A stretch of 64,000 bases of DNA from Actinocrispum wychmicini. GTDB taxonomy: Bacteria; Actinomycetota; Actinomycetes; Mycobacteriales; Pseudonocardiaceae. Of this stretch, positions 8,710-17,096 are shown piece after piece. The translations under genes were made by a program, and so were the position numbers. Location: NCBI RefSeq assembly GCF_004345645.1, contig NZ_SLWS01000001.1:248001-312000 (forward strand). The letters are read 5' to 3'. Below the pieces are notes generated by a model, which ran no database searches, had not been told where the DNA came from, and was given only the letters and a program-made list of their open reading frames with translations. The stretch's first letter is position 1, and every line of letters starts with the position of its first letter.

Positions 8710-9968
8710 GCCGGTTCGATTACCTCAAGGCCGCCGAGGCCGGGCCGCAGCGCCGCCGGGACCACAACGGACCCGTCGGCCTGTTGGTGGTTCTCCATGA
8801 TGGACGCGATCCACCGGGTGGTGGCGAGCGTGCCGTTCAACGTCGCCGCGGTCTGCGGCTTGCCGTCCTCGTCGCGGTACCGCACACCGAGGCGGCGCGC
8901 CTGGAACGTGGTGCAGTTCGAGGTCGAGGTCAGCTCGCGGTACGCCTGCTGCGACGGGAACCACGCCTCGCAGTCGAACTTGCGGGCCGCGCTCACCCCG
9001 AGGTCACCCGCCGCGGTGTCGATCACCCGGTACGGCACCTCGATCTTGGTGAGCATCTCCTCCTCCCACGCCAGCAGCCGGGCGTGCTCGGCGCCGGCGT
9101 CCGCGGGCTTGCAGAAGGTGAACATCTCGACCTTGTCGAACTGGTGCACCCGGATGATCCCGCGGGTGTCCTTGCCGTACGAACCGGCTTCCCGCCGGAA
9201 GCACGACGACCAGCCCGCGTACCGCCGCGGCCCCTTGGCCAGGTCCAGGATCTCGTCGGCGTGGAAGCCGGCGAGCGGCACCTCGGACGTCCCGACCAGG
9301 TACAGGTCGTCGTCCTGCAGGTGGTACACCTCGGTCGAGTGGGCGCCGAGATAGCCGGTGCCGCCCATGATCTCCGGCCGGACCAGCGCCGGCGTGATCA
9401 TCACCTGGAACCCGTTGGCCACGGCCTGCTGCACGGCCAGGTTCAGCATGGCCAGCTGGAGCTGGGCACCGATGCCGGTGAGGAAGTAGAACCGCGAGCC
9501 GGACACCTTGGCGCCACGTTCCATGTCGACCGCGCCCAGCCTGGTCATCAACTCCAGGTGGTCGGCCACCTCGAAGTCGACCGGCTTGGGCTCGCCGACG
9601 TGCTTGAGGACGACGTAGTCCTGCTCGCCACCAGGCGGCGCCGCCGGGTCGACCACGTTCGGCACCGCCCGGTGCAGCGCGGCCAGCGACTCCTCGGCCT
9701 CGGCCTGCTCGGCCTCGGCCGCCTTCACCTCGGCCGCCAACTCCTTGCCCTTGGCCAGCAGGGCGTCGCGCTCCTCGCCGCGCGCCTTGCCGACCTGCCG
9801 GCCGAACTGCTTCTGCTCGGCCCGCAGCCGGTCGGCCTGGGACACGGAACCACGCCGACGCTCGTCCGCGGACAGCAACTGGTCGACCAGCCCCTCATCC
9901 TCGCCGCGGGCGCGCTGGGACGCACGCACAGCCTCCGGGTCGTCGCGCAGCATCCGTAGGTCAATCAT
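8706..9968 (-). CDS. serS: Seryl-tRNA synthetase
   Basis: 420 residues, normal length. Residues 1-105 form the coiled-coil tRNA-binding arm, rich in Glu, Arg and Ala. The class II core follows, with motif 2 near residue 252 ([14 protein letters not shown]) and motif 3 near residue 380 ([11 protein letters not shown]). It charges tRNA-Ser in the cytosol. The ATG at 9968 follows a TACCCT -10 by 7 nt, so the mRNA is probably leaderless. serS is the first anchor of the block that is colinear with M. tuberculosis Rv3834c-Rv3841. Confidence 0.97.
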   Translation of the reverse strand: MIDLRMLRDDPEAVRASQRARGEDEGLVDQLLSADERRRGSVSQADRLRAEQKQFGRQVGKARGEERDALLAKGKELAAEVKAAEAEQAEAEESLAALHRAVPNVVDPAAPPGGEQDYVVLKHVGEPKPVDFEVADHLELMTRLGAVDMERGAKVSGSRFYFLTGIGAQLQLAMLNLAVQQAVANGFQVMITPALVRPEIMGGTGYLGAHSTEVYHLQDDDLYLVGTSEVPLAGFHADEILDLAKGPRRYAGWSSCFRREAGSYGKDTRGIIRVHQFDKVEMFTFCKPADAGAEHARLLAWEEEMLTKIEVPYRVIDTAAGDLGVSAARKFDCEAWFPSQQAYRELTSTSNCTTFQARRLGVRYRDEDGKPQTAATLNGTLATTRWIASIMENHQQADGSVVVPAALRPGLGGLEVIEPA

Positions 9969-9975
9969 GACAAGA

Positions 9976-9981
9976 AGGGTA
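9976..9981 (-). promoter_or_regulatory. -10 element of serS, leaderless
   Basis: TACCCT on the minus strand with exactly 7 nt to the serS ATG. No Shine-Dalgarno sequence lies between, so the transcript probably begins at the start codon. Confidence 0.5.
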
Positions 9982-10011
9982 GTAACCGCCGCCGGGGTAG
10001 CTCGACCGGGT

Positions 10012-10464
10012 TTAGCTGATGGAGACCGCGATGATCAGGCCGAGGGCGAGGTGGGCGGCGGCGACCACGAGGCTGGCCGGCGAGTACGTCTCACTCTGGA
10101 TCAGGGTGCCGATGTCGATCCGGGTGGCCCACTCCAGGATCCGGATCGCGAGCACCTGCACGACGATGCCGACCAGGCCGTACACCAGGGCCGTGATCAG
10201 GCCGGCGGTCAGGTCGCTGTCCGAGTTGTTGATCGCGACGACGATGATGAACGCCATGCTGATCAGGCCGGCCGAGGTGACCACCACGGCGTTCGGCTTG
10301 CCTGTGCGCACCAGGTCGGACAGCTTGCCCGGGGTGGTCCAGTCGATCGCGTAGAAGCCGAGCAGGACCAGCACCAGGCCGACGATCGCGTACAGCGCGA
10401 TGGCGCCGATCCCCTTGCCGAGCTGCGAGCCGAAGTCGTCACTGAGTGCGAGGAGAGTGGTCAC
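10012..10464 (-). CDS. DUF350 family membrane protein
   Basis: 150 residues with four hydrophobic segments and the DUF350 pattern: [13 protein letters not shown] near residue 38, then [20 protein letters not shown]. The GTG at 10464 is preceded by GGAGGAA, which fixes the start. It is the last gene of a three-gene operon with a glutathionylspermidine-synthase-like protein and a YgiB-like protein. E. coli yjfL-yjfM-yjfC (DUF350, DUF1190, GspS-like) shows the same association. The molecular function of the set is not established. Confidence 0.9.
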   Translation of the reverse strand: MTTLLALSDDFGSQLGKGIGAIALYAIVGLVLVLLGFYAIDWTTPGKLSDLVRTGKPNAVVVTSAGLISMAFIIVVAINNSDSDLTAGLITALVYGLVGIVVQVLAIRILEWATRIDIGTLIQSETYSPASLVVAAAHLALGLIIAVSIS

Positions 10465-10506
10465 GGGGTTCCTCCGGCCTAAGTGGACTCTGTCGTGCGT
10501 GAATTA

Positions 10507-11673
10507 TCACGATTCCGGGATGCGGTGGGGGACAAACGCCGCACCGTCGTCCGTAACGAGACCCGCGGTCTCCCGGATGCCGAGTCCGGCCGCCGAGTCC
10601 CCGATGATCCACGCACCCAGCGCCGGCCGGAACCCGTCGAACTCGGGCAGCGGGTCGAACGCCTGGTAGACGTACCCTTCCCGGCCGTAGACGCCGCCGG
10701 TCTCGGTCTCGTAGCCGGGCGCGACGATCTGGACGTTCGCGCCCTCCCGGCCCAGCCGCGGCTTGCGCACGTACTCGGTGAGGATCCCCGGCTCGTCCAG
10801 GAACGCCGGCAGCAGGTTCGGGTGCCCCGGGTACATCTCCCAGAGCACCGCCAGCAGCGCCTTGTTGGACAGCAGCATCTTCCACAGCGGCTCGATCCAC
10901 ATGGTCTGCGGCAGGCTCTCCGCCGCGCGCCGGCCGAACTCCTCCTCGACCACCCATTCCCAGGGATAGAGCTTCACGACCGTGTTCATCGGCGCTTCCT
11001 CAAGGTCGACGAAGCGCTTGAGCAGGGGGTGCCAGCCGATCTCCTCGATCGCCAGGCCGACCGTGTCCAGCCCGGCCTCGGCGGCGGTCTCCTGCAGGTA
11101 TGCCGTTGTCACGTGGTCCTCGCCGGTCGGATCCGCCGTGGACCACGTGAAGTGCAGCTCGTTGGACGGGAGCCGCTCGCCGATCTCGGTCCAGCGTTCG
11201 ACCAGCTTCTCGTGGATGGAGTTCCACTGGTCGTCGTCCGGGAACACCTCGGTCTTCCAGTACCACTGCACGACCGCGGCCTCGAGCAGCGAGGTCGGCG
11301 TGTCGGCGTTGTACTCCAGCAGCTTCGCCGGGCCCGAGCCGTCGTAACGCAGGTCGAACCGGCCGTAGACGTGCGGGTCGTGCCGTCGCCACGACTCGGC
11401 GATCAGCGGCCATGTCCACTCCGGGATGCCGAAGTCCTTGTACCGCTTGGTGGTCACGACCGTGTCCACGGCCTCAAGGCACATCGAATGCAGCAGTTCG
11501 ACGTCCGCCTCAAGGGACAGGATCTCGTCGAGCGTGAACACGTAGTGCACCGACTCGTCCCAGTACGGCCGGCTGGCGCCGGTGCCGTCCCTGGCCGGGG
11601 TGCCGAACACCAGACCCTGCTCGGCGACCTTCTCCGGCCAGTCCGGACGCGGTCGCGAGGACTCCCGACGCAC
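10507..11673 (-). CDS. Glutathionylspermidine synthase family protein (YgiC/YjfC-like, ATP-grasp)
   Basis: 388 residues matching the C-terminal synthetase domain of GspS. Conserved patches include YGRFDLRYDGSGPAKLLEYN near residue 100, TSLLEAA near residue 128, and NALL-type binding elements through the EYVRKPRLGREGANV region near residue 312. The GTG at 11673 directly abuts the upstream stop (TGAGTG), so the genes are co-translated. The amidase half of true GspS is absent, and actinobacteria use mycothiol rather than glutathione, so glutathionylspermidine is unlikely to be the product. An ATP-dependent peptide or amine ligase acting at the envelope is a guess from context. Confidence 0.88.
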   Translation of the reverse strand: MRRESSRPRPDWPEKVAEQGLVFGTPARDGTGASRPYWDESVHYVFTLDEILSLEADVELLHSMCLEAVDTVVTTKRYKDFGIPEWTWPLIAESWRRHDPHVYGRFDLRYDGSGPAKLLEYNADTPTSLLEAAVVQWYWKTEVFPDDDQWNSIHEKLVERWTEIGERLPSNELHFTWSTADPTGEDHVTTAYLQETAAEAGLDTVGLAIEEIGWHPLLKRFVDLEEAPMNTVVKLYPWEWVVEEEFGRRAAESLPQTMWIEPLWKMLLSNKALLAVLWEMYPGHPNLLPAFLDEPGILTEYVRKPRLGREGANVQIVAPGYETETGGVYGREGYVYQAFDPLPEFDGFRPALGAWIIGDSAAGLGIRETAGLVTDDGAAFVPHRIPES

Positions 11674-12342
11674 TCAGCTGCCTCCGCTCTTGCCGCCGCT
11701 GCCGCCCCCGCTCGACCCGCTCTTGCCACCGCCGGTGCCCGCGGACGTCCCGCTCTTCACGCCGAACCCGCCGCGCTGGACCGTGGTGCCGGACGGCGTC
11801 TTGACCGTGGTCCGGCCGCTGGGCGCCACGGTCGAGCCACCCGCCATCTGGTGCGTCACCGGGTTGGGCGAGCCGCCGTAGTAGTAGTGGTACTGGCGGA
11901 CACCGCCCGGATAGGGCAGGAAGAAGAACCCGCCGCTGTAGTAGCCGCCATGGCTGTTGACGTAGTCCTCGGTGCAGATGTTCTCGTCGCCCGACAAGGT
12001 GCTGGAGTCGTCGACGCAGCTCGCGGTGACCTCGCCCTTCGGCGCGGCCGCGTACCAGACCGCGACGGTCGCGGCGAGGCCGACGACGACACCCGTGCCG
12101 ATCATCACCCGGCGGCGGCCGAGCGACTTGCGCTCGGCGTCGACCACAGCGACCTGGCGCTCAGCCTCCTCCTGCTCGGCCCGGCGCATGGCGCGCTGCT
12201 CGGCCAGCGTCGGCTCCCGTGGCGTGGTCGACTCGTCCTGGTACCGCATGCTGCCGCGCCTTGGCTTCGGCTGCTCCGGCTCGGCGGCACCGGACTCGCC
12301 GGCGTCCTTGGTCGGCTCGGTGTCGTCGTGGTTGTCAGTCAT
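11674..12342 (-). CDS. YgiB/DUF1190-like membrane-anchored Gly/Tyr-rich protein
   Basis: 222 residues. The N-terminal ~85 residues are acidic and charged, then one membrane span (residues ~88-108), then an extracellular part with two Cys (VTASCVDD and ENICTEDY) and a Tyr/Gly-rich stretch ending in Ser/Gly repeats. The tail contains GTTVQRGGFG, which resembles the conserved TVxRGGFG element I recall from E. coli YgiB (DUF1190). DUF1190 genes accompany GspS-like genes, as here. The ATG at 12342 has AGGGAGGG 6 nt upstream. This is the first gene of the three-gene operon. The DUF1190 link rests on the motif, cysteines and context only. Confidence 0.78.
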   Translation of the reverse strand: MTDNHDDTEPTKDAGESGAAEPEQPKPRRGSMRYQDESTTPREPTLAEQRAMRRAEQEEAERQVAVVDAERKSLGRRRVMIGTGVVVGLAATVAVWYAAAPKGEVTASCVDDSSTLSGDENICTEDYVNSHGGYYSGGFFFLPYPGGVRQYHYYYGGSPNPVTHQMAGGSTVAPSGRTTVKTPSGTTVQRGGFGVKSGTSAGTGGGKSGSSGGGSGGKSGGS

Positions 12343-12440
12343 CCCGGCCCTCCCTACGCGGACAGTACATACGCCGAAGGTCGACTGAGGTGGCGGTGTC
12401 CTGATCGCAACACACATCATTCACCCCGGCGGAGTACGGC

Positions 12441-13418
12441 ATGATGGAACTGATGTCGACGAGCGCCGAGCGGTTCCGAACCTTGAGCACCCGCCTGGTC
12501 ATGGGTGGTGCTTTCGTTGGCGCGCTGGTCGTGCTGACGCTCAGCATGGTCTTCTCCTGGCCGGTCGGCGGCACCGCCAACGCCGGCGCCAATGATCCGG
12601 CCGCCAACCTGGCCGCCGCGTTCGACGCGCCGCCGGGCAGCTGCCTGACCTGGAAACCGGACGGCTCGGACATGCGTCCGACTGGGTGTGACCAGCCACA
12701 CCTGTTCGAGGTCACCGGCGATGTGGACATCTCGGGCGAACACGGCCCGAACGACCCGTCACCCACGGCGGACGCCTGGCGGGACATCGCCAAGCAGAAG
12801 TGCGCCACGGGCGCGACCGCCTACCTCGGCGGCAAGCTCGACCCGTTCGGCCGGTACAGCGTCGGCGCGCTGAAGCCGTCGGACGACCAGTGGCGCTCCG
12901 GCGACCGCAAGCTCCGCTGCGGCCTGCAGCGCCAGGGGCCGACCGGCAAGATCCTGGTGCCGACGACCGGCTCGGCCAAGGGCCAGGACCAGTCGGACGT
13001 CTACGACGTGGGCACCTGCCTGGCGCTGGCGGACAAGACGTACGGCGACCCGGTCCCCTGCAAGGACGCGCACGCGTTCGAGATCGTCGGCGTGGTCGAC
13101 CTCGGCAAGGTTCACCCGGACGGGTTCCCGTCCGACGAACAGCAGCAGGCCGCGATGCTCGACAACTGCACCAAGCAGGCCGCCGAGTATTCGAGCAACC
13201 TGAACCTCGCGGACAAGGGCCTGTCGCTCACCTGGGACACCCGCAAGCAGGAGAGCTGGGATGCCGGCTCGCGCAAGGCCGTCTGCAAGGTCGGTGCGCC
13301 GCTGAAGGACGGCACCGGGCTCGCGCCGGTGAGCGGCAGTGTGAAGAACGCGGGCGCCCCGGCACCCCCGCCGTCGTCGGTCGCCTCGTCCACGCCGCCC
13401 AGCCAGCCAGGCGGCTGA
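12441..13418 (+). CDS. Septum formation family membrane protein (Rv3835-like)
   Basis: 325 residues. One membrane span at residues ~18-42 is followed by two copies of a Cys-containing extracellular repeat: GSCLTWK...C...HLFEVTGDVD near residue 64 and GTCLALAD...C...HAFEIVGVVD near residue 190. Further Cys residues suggest disulfides. The C-terminal ~30 residues are a Pro/Ala/Ser-rich tail. ATG codons at 12441, 12444 and 12453 are all possible; GGCGGAG precedes the first. The next gene begins one base after its stop. Position relative to serS and the zincin gene matches M. tuberculosis Rv3835. A cell-wall or division role is only implied by the family name. Confidence 0.85.
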   Translation: MMELMSTSAERFRTLSTRLVMGGAFVGALVVLTLSMVFSWPVGGTANAGANDPAANLAAAFDAPPGSCLTWKPDGSDMRPTGCDQPHLFEVTGDVDISGEHGPNDPSPTADAWRDIAKQKCATGATAYLGGKLDPFGRYSVGALKPSDDQWRSGDRKLRCGLQRQGPTGKILVPTTGSAKGQDQSDVYDVGTCLALADKTYGDPVPCKDAHAFEIVGVVDLGKVHPDGFPSDEQQQAAMLDNCTKQAAEYSSNLNLADKGLSLTWDTRKQESWDAGSRKAVCKVGAPLKDGTGLAPVSGSVKNAGAPAPPPSSVASSTPPSQPGG

Positions 13419-13419
13419 C

Positions 13420-13770
13420 ATGCCGGTGGAGATGACCCGGCAACGGTTCGAAGAGCTGGTGAGCGAAGCCCTCGACCTCATCCCGGCCGAGTTCGCCAAG
13501 GCCATGAGCAACGTCGTGGTCCTCGTCGAGGAGCACCATCCCGAGGACCCGACGATCCTCGGGCTGTACCACGGCGTCGCGCTGACCGAGCGGACCTCGC
13601 AGTACGCGGGTGTGCTGCCGGACCGGATCAGCATCTACCGGCAGCCCATCCTGGCCATCTGCCAAACCGAGGACGACGTGGTCGACGAGGTGGCCGTCAC
13701 CGTCGTGCACGAGATCGGCCACCACTTCGGCATCGACGACAACCGGCTGCACGACCTCGGCTGGGGCTGA
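13420..13770 (+). CDS. Metallopeptidase family protein (zincin, Rv3836-like)
   Basis: 116 residues, the usual size of this small zincin family (Pfam Zincin_1). The zinc site VVHEIGHHFGIDD is near residue 97: HExxH followed by a second His and Asp. No signal peptide is visible, so it is probably cytoplasmic. It starts one base after the septum-formation gene and is translationally linked to it, as in mycobacteria. Peptidase activity is assumed from the HExxH motif; no substrate is known. It converges on rtcB with a 3 bp gap. Confidence 0.92.
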   Translation: MPVEMTRQRFEELVSEALDLIPAEFAKAMSNVVVLVEEHHPEDPTILGLYHGVALTERTSQYAGVLPDRISIYRQPILAICQTEDDVVDEVAVTVVHEIGHHFGIDDNRLHDLGWG

Positions 13771-13773
13771 CGC

Positions 13774-14952
13774 TCAACCCTTGACGCAGACCACCTGCTT
13801 CAGCTTCGCGACCACTTCGACCAGGTCGGACTGGTTCGCGATGACCTCGTCGATGTCCTTGTACGCCGCCGGGATCTCGTCGACCACGCCCGAGTCCTTC
13901 CGGCACTCCACGCCCTTCGTCTGCTCCGCCAGGTCCTCGGCGCTGAACTGCTTGCGCGCCTTGGTCCGCGACATCCGGCGGCCGGCGCCGTGCGACGCCG
14001 AGGAGAACGAGTCCGGGTTGCCCAGCCCGCGGACGATGTACGAGCCGGTGCCCATCGAGCCCGGGATGATGCCCAGGTCGCCCTGGCCGGCCCGGATCGC
14101 GCCCTTGCGGGTGACCATGACGTCCTCGCCGAAGTGCGTCTCCTCCGCCACGTAGTTGTGGTGGCACGAGATCGGCTCTTCGAACGTGACCTGCGGGAAC
14201 TGGTCGCGCAGCACACCGCACACCAGCCGCAGCATGACCGCGCGGTTGCGGCGCGCGTAGTCCTGCGCCCAGTACAGGTCATGGCGGTACGCGGCCATCT
14301 CCGGCGTGCTGGCGAGGAACACCGCGAGGTCGGGGTCCGGCAGCTCGGCGTTGTGCGCCAAGCCCTTCGCCACCGAGATGTGGTGCTGCGCCAGTACGTT
14401 GCCGACGCCACGCGAACCCGAGTGCAGCATCACCCAGACCTGGCCGGTGGTGTCCAGGCAGACCTCGATGAAGTGGTTCCCGCCGCCGAGCGTGCCCATC
14501 TGGTGCAGCGCACGGTCCAGCTCCGCCTTGGCGCCCTCGGCGAGGGAGTCGAAGCCGCGCCAGAACGTGGTCCAGTCTGCCGCGTCACGCTCGTCGAACG
14601 CGGACGCGCGGTGCATCCCGAACCCGACCGGCACGGCCTTCTCGATCTCGGCCCGGACCCGGCCGAGGTCGTCCGGCAGGTCGTTGGCGTGCAACGAAGT
14701 CCGGACCGCGGCCATGCCGCAGCCGATGTCCACGCCGACCGCCGCGGGCGACACCGCGTCCCGCATCGCGATCACGGACCCGACTGTGGCGCCCTTGCCG
14801 TAGTGCACGTCCGGCATCACAGCCACGTGCTTGAAAGCCCATGGCAGCGCGGCGATGTTGTGCAACTGGCGCATGGCCTGCTCCTCGACCTGGTCGGGTC
14901 GAGTCCAGAGTCGGATGTCCACGTTCTGGCCGGGGATCACGGTCGCGTTCAC
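13774..14952 (-). CDS. rtcB: RNA-splicing ligase RtcB
   Basis: 392 residues. It joins 2',3'-cyclic phosphate or 3'-phosphate RNA ends to 5'-OH ends using GTP and Mn2+. Metal-binding and catalytic residues are visible: DVHYGKGATVGSV and DIGCGM (Cys ligand) near residues 55-80, TLGGGNHF near residue 150, MLHSGSRGVGN near residue 170 and SASHGAGRRMSR, holding the His that is guanylylated, near residue 325. The frame is open ~220 codons further upstream, but family alignment (an IPGQNVDIRLW-type N-terminus) and a TAGCCT -10 at 7 nt place the start at the GTG 14952. No archease gene is adjacent. Confidence 0.95.
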   Translation of the reverse strand: MNATVIPGQNVDIRLWTRPDQVEEQAMRQLHNIAALPWAFKHVAVMPDVHYGKGATVGSVIAMRDAVSPAAVGVDIGCGMAAVRTSLHANDLPDDLGRVRAEIEKAVPVGFGMHRASAFDERDAADWTTFWRGFDSLAEGAKAELDRALHQMGTLGGGNHFIEVCLDTTGQVWVMLHSGSRGVGNVLAQHHISVAKGLAHNAELPDPDLAVFLASTPEMAAYRHDLYWAQDYARRNRAVMLRLVCGVLRDQFPQVTFEEPISCHHNYVAEETHFGEDVMVTRKGAIRAGQGDLGIIPGSMGTGSYIVRGLGNPDSFSSASHGAGRRMSRTKARKQFSAEDLAEQTKGVECRKDSGVVDEIPAAYKDIDEVIANQSDLVEVVAKLKQVVCVKG

Positions 14953-14959
14953 GTCACCC

Positions 14960-14969
14960 AGGCTAAGGT
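14960..14969. promoter_or_regulatory. Back-to-back -10 elements sharing one TA (rtcB / tenA)
   Basis: AGGCTAAGGT gives TAGCCT on the minus strand, 7 nt before the rtcB GTG, and TAAGGT on the plus strand. The shared TA is at 14964-14965. The plus-strand transcript would start near 14976 and give tenA a leader of about 43 nt, unless an upstream start is used. Confidence 0.5.
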
Positions 14970-15018
14970 GCGTGATCACGGTGGCACGACTGATATTCCG
15001 CGTGACACGATCGCGCGC

Positions 15019-15693
15019 GTGTTCACCGAACAGGCATGGACCAGGACCGAACGGCTGCAGCGAGCCATTGTCGAGCTGCCGTTCAACACGGAGCTGGCCG
15101 CGGGCACGCTGTCCCCGGAGCGGTTCCGGTTCTACCTGGCCCAGGACGCCCGCTACCTGGTCGGTTTCGGCCGGGCCCTCGCGATCGCCGCGGCCCGCGC
15201 GGACGACCACGACGAGGTCGCGTTCTTCGCGGCGAGCGCACACGACGCGGTCGTCGAGGAACGCCGCATGCACCAGAGCTACTTCGCCCGCTTCGGGATG
15301 TCCGAGCCGGACCTGGCCGCGATCGGGACGTCCCCGACCTGCCTGGCCTACACCTCGTACCTGCTGGCCGTCGCGCAGACCGGCTCCTACGCCGAGTTGG
15401 TCGCCGCGCTGCTGCCGTGTTTCTGGGTCTACCACCACGTGGGCACGGACATCCTGAACAGGCAACACGGCGAGAACCCGTACCGCGAGTGGATCGAGAC
15501 GTACGCCGACGAAGGTTTCGGCGAGGCCGTGGCGAAATGTCGAGCCGCCGCGGACCGTACTTTTTTCACCGTCGACAGCGATACACGGGAACGGATGTTC
15601 GCTGCTTTCCAACAAGCGACGGAGTACGAGTGGTTGTTCTGGGACAGTGCCTGGCGGCTGGAGACATGGCCGACAGCACGTTTCCGTAACTGA
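15019..15693 (+). CDS. tenA: TenA family protein (thiaminase II-like)
   Basis: 224 residues of the all-helical TenA fold. Family features include FTEQAWTRTERLQ at the N-terminus, FRFYLAQDARYL near residue 37, a Cys in LLPCFWVYHHVG near residue 133 (the position of the TenA nucleophile) and YREWIETYADEGF near residue 155. TenA enzymes recycle thiamine breakdown products or act as TenA_E-type aminohydrolases. No thiamine biosynthesis gene is nearby, so the role is uncertain. The GTG at 15019 fits the family N-terminus; another in-frame GTG at 14968 overlaps the -10 and is less likely. Confidence 0.88.
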   Translation: MFTEQAWTRTERLQRAIVELPFNTELAAGTLSPERFRFYLAQDARYLVGFGRALAIAAARADDHDEVAFFAASAHDAVVEERRMHQSYFARFGMSEPDLAAIGTSPTCLAYTSYLLAVAQTGSYAELVAALLPCFWVYHHVGTDILNRQHGENPYREWIETYADEGFGEAVAKCRAAADRTFFTVDSDTRERMFAAFQQATEYEWLFWDSAWRLETWPTARFRN

Positions 15694-15787
15694 CTGACTA
15701 CGTTACAGATTTCCGCAAACGCCTGGTATCTGCGGGCGTGCCGCTGACTCCTGTCCTTCGGGGAGGCCCCGCGGCGAGGAGGCACGT

Positions 15788-16402
15788 ATGTCCGTTAGTG
15801 CGTTGGCGGAACGCGAGGACACCAGGTCACGGACTGGGGAGCCCGTTGACGAGATCGTGCTGAACGCGGTGGTCGAGGCGGCCGTGTCGGGGGACACGGC
15901 CGCCATCCACTGGCTGCTGGGTCACGTGCGGCCGCTGGTGCTGCGTTACTGCCAGTCACGGATCGGTGGCCACCGGACCGCCATCGCCGTCGACGACGTG
16001 GCCCAGGAGGTCCTGCTCGCGCTGTTCCGCGCGTTGCCGACGTACCGCAACCAAGGCCGGCCGTTCCTGGCGTTCGTGTACGGCATCGCCGGCCACAAGG
16101 TCGCCGACGCCCGCCGCAACGCGGCCCGGATCGCGGCGACCATGCCGGTGCCGGAGATCCCGGACGTCGCCAGCCAGGACGCCACGCCTGAACAGCACGC
16201 CCTGCAGTTCGAGATGACCAGCCGGATCGAACAGCTGCTGCGTCGCGTGCTGTCCCCGCGCCAGCACGAGATCCTGGTCCTGCGCCTGGTGGTCGGCCTG
16301 TCCGCGGAGGAGGTCGCGGACGTCATGGGCTCGACCCCCGGCGCGATCCGGGTCGCCCAGCACCGGGCGCTGTCGCGCCTGCGGAAGGTCGTCAGCCAGT
16401 GA
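15788..16402 (+). CDS. RNA polymerase sigma-70 factor (ShbA / SigD-like ECF)
   Basis: 204 residues. Region 2 is at residues ~45-110 (VDDVAQEVLLALFRALPTY) and region 4 at ~145-200 (LSPRQHEILVLRLVVGLSAEEVA, then a helix-turn-helix ending RVAQHRALSRLRK). AGGAGG sits 5 nt before the ATG. The overall form resembles M. tuberculosis SigD and Streptomyces ShbA, the latter needed for transcribing the principal sigma gene. No anti-sigma gene is adjacent, as is usual for this group. The 94 bp upstream are otherwise free of genes. It overlaps mazG tail to tail by 11 bp. Confidence 0.9.
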   Translation: MSVSALAEREDTRSRTGEPVDEIVLNAVVEAAVSGDTAAIHWLLGHVRPLVLRYCQSRIGGHRTAIAVDDVAQEVLLALFRALPTYRNQGRPFLAFVYGIAGHKVADARRNAARIAATMPVPEIPDVASQDATPEQHALQFEMTSRIEQLLRRVLSPRQHEILVLRLVVGLSAEEVADVMGSTPGAIRVAQHRALSRLRKVVSQ

Positions 16403-16721
16403 CGTCGCCGGGCTTGGGGAACCGGTGCTCGTTGCGGTCCATCTTGTCGTTCGCCGCCTTGATCAGGTCCACGCCGAGCACGTCGGCCAACTGGACCAGG
16501 TAAAGCAGGACGTCAGCCAGCTCGTCGGCGATGTCGGCGGCCAGCTTCGGGTCCGCCATGGCGTTGGCGGACTCCGCCGGCGTGAGCCACTGGAACAGCT
16601 CGGTCACCTCACCGACCTCGCCGGACATGGCCATCACCAGGTTCTTCGGCGTGTGGTACGGACCCCAGTCCCGCGCCGCCGCGAACTCCCGCAACCGGTC
16701 GGCCAGGGCGTCAAGGCTCAT
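16392..16721 (-). CDS. MazG-like nucleotide pyrophosphohydrolase
   Basis: 109 residues, a single MazG domain. The metal-binding EXXE and EXXD helices are seen as SGEVGEVTELFQW near residue 33 and DELADVLLYLVQLADVLG near residue 66. Such stand-alone MazG/RS21-C6-type proteins hydrolyse (d)NTPs, often non-canonical ones, to monophosphates. The ATG at 16721 is used. The last 11 bp overlap the sigma gene from the other strand. Confidence 0.9.
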   Translation of the reverse strand: MSLDALADRLREFAAARDWGPYHTPKNLVMAMSGEVGEVTELFQWLTPAESANAMADPKLAADIADELADVLLYLVQLADVLGVDLIKAANDKMDRNEHRFPKPGDVTG

Positions 16722-16738
16722 ACCGAAGATCTACCACG

Positions 16739-16918
16739 TCAGTGCTGCACCGCGGGACGGGCGGCGACCGCTGGGCTCGTGCGGACCTCTTCGCGGCGGG
16801 CCCGGCGGCGGGCGGCCAGCCAGCCGTCCAGTTCGACGATGACCGGACCGAGCGCCATCAGCAGCAGCAAGGTGGTCCCGACCGCGATCCCGGCCCAGGT
16901 CAGCAGCAGTGTGAACAT
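16739..16918 (-). CDS. Small single-span membrane protein (59 residues)
   Basis: A short open frame starting ATG at 16918 with GGAGGAGAG directly before it, a strong ribosome binding site. Residues 1-30 form one hydrophobic helix beginning MFTLLLTWAGIAVG. A basic stretch with seven Arg between residues 37 and 46 (WLAARRRARREEV) and an Ala-rich tail ending VQH follow. The positive-inside rule predicts an N-out, C-in protein. It ends 17 bp before the mazG start on the same strand, so the two may be co-transcribed. I do not recognise a family. Confidence 0.6.
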   Translation of the reverse strand: MFTLLLTWAGIAVGTTLLLLMALGPVIVELDGWLAARRRARREEVRTSPAVAARPAVQH

Positions 16919-17096
16919 CTCTCCTCCTCCGGTGTCGTCCGATCTCGAACGTGTCTCCAGCTTCGCCCGTCGAGGGGCGTGTCCGAATCGGCCGATGAGT
17001 CGGGCCGGCCGGCTGATCGGTCCTGCTCAGCGGGGGTGAGATGGCCGTTCGGCCGACTCGCCGGCACCAGTTGACCGAGGCGCGGCAGCGGGCGGG

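Noticed and set aside
8496..9959. 487-codon plus-strand frame over serS
   Set aside because: serS on the minus strand is unambiguous; this is a shadow.
10483..12444. 653-codon plus-strand frame over the DUF350/GspS-like operon
   Set aside because: Shadow frame; no family features and opposite to recognisable proteins.
15325..15334. GGGACGTCCC as a second DosR-like box
   Set aside because: Inside the tenA coding region, with only 10 bp of symmetry and no promoter context.
14953..15615. Extension of the rtcB frame about 220 codons upstream
   Set aside because: RtcB families begin near GTG 14952, a -10 lies directly upstream, and the extension overlaps tenA in reverse.
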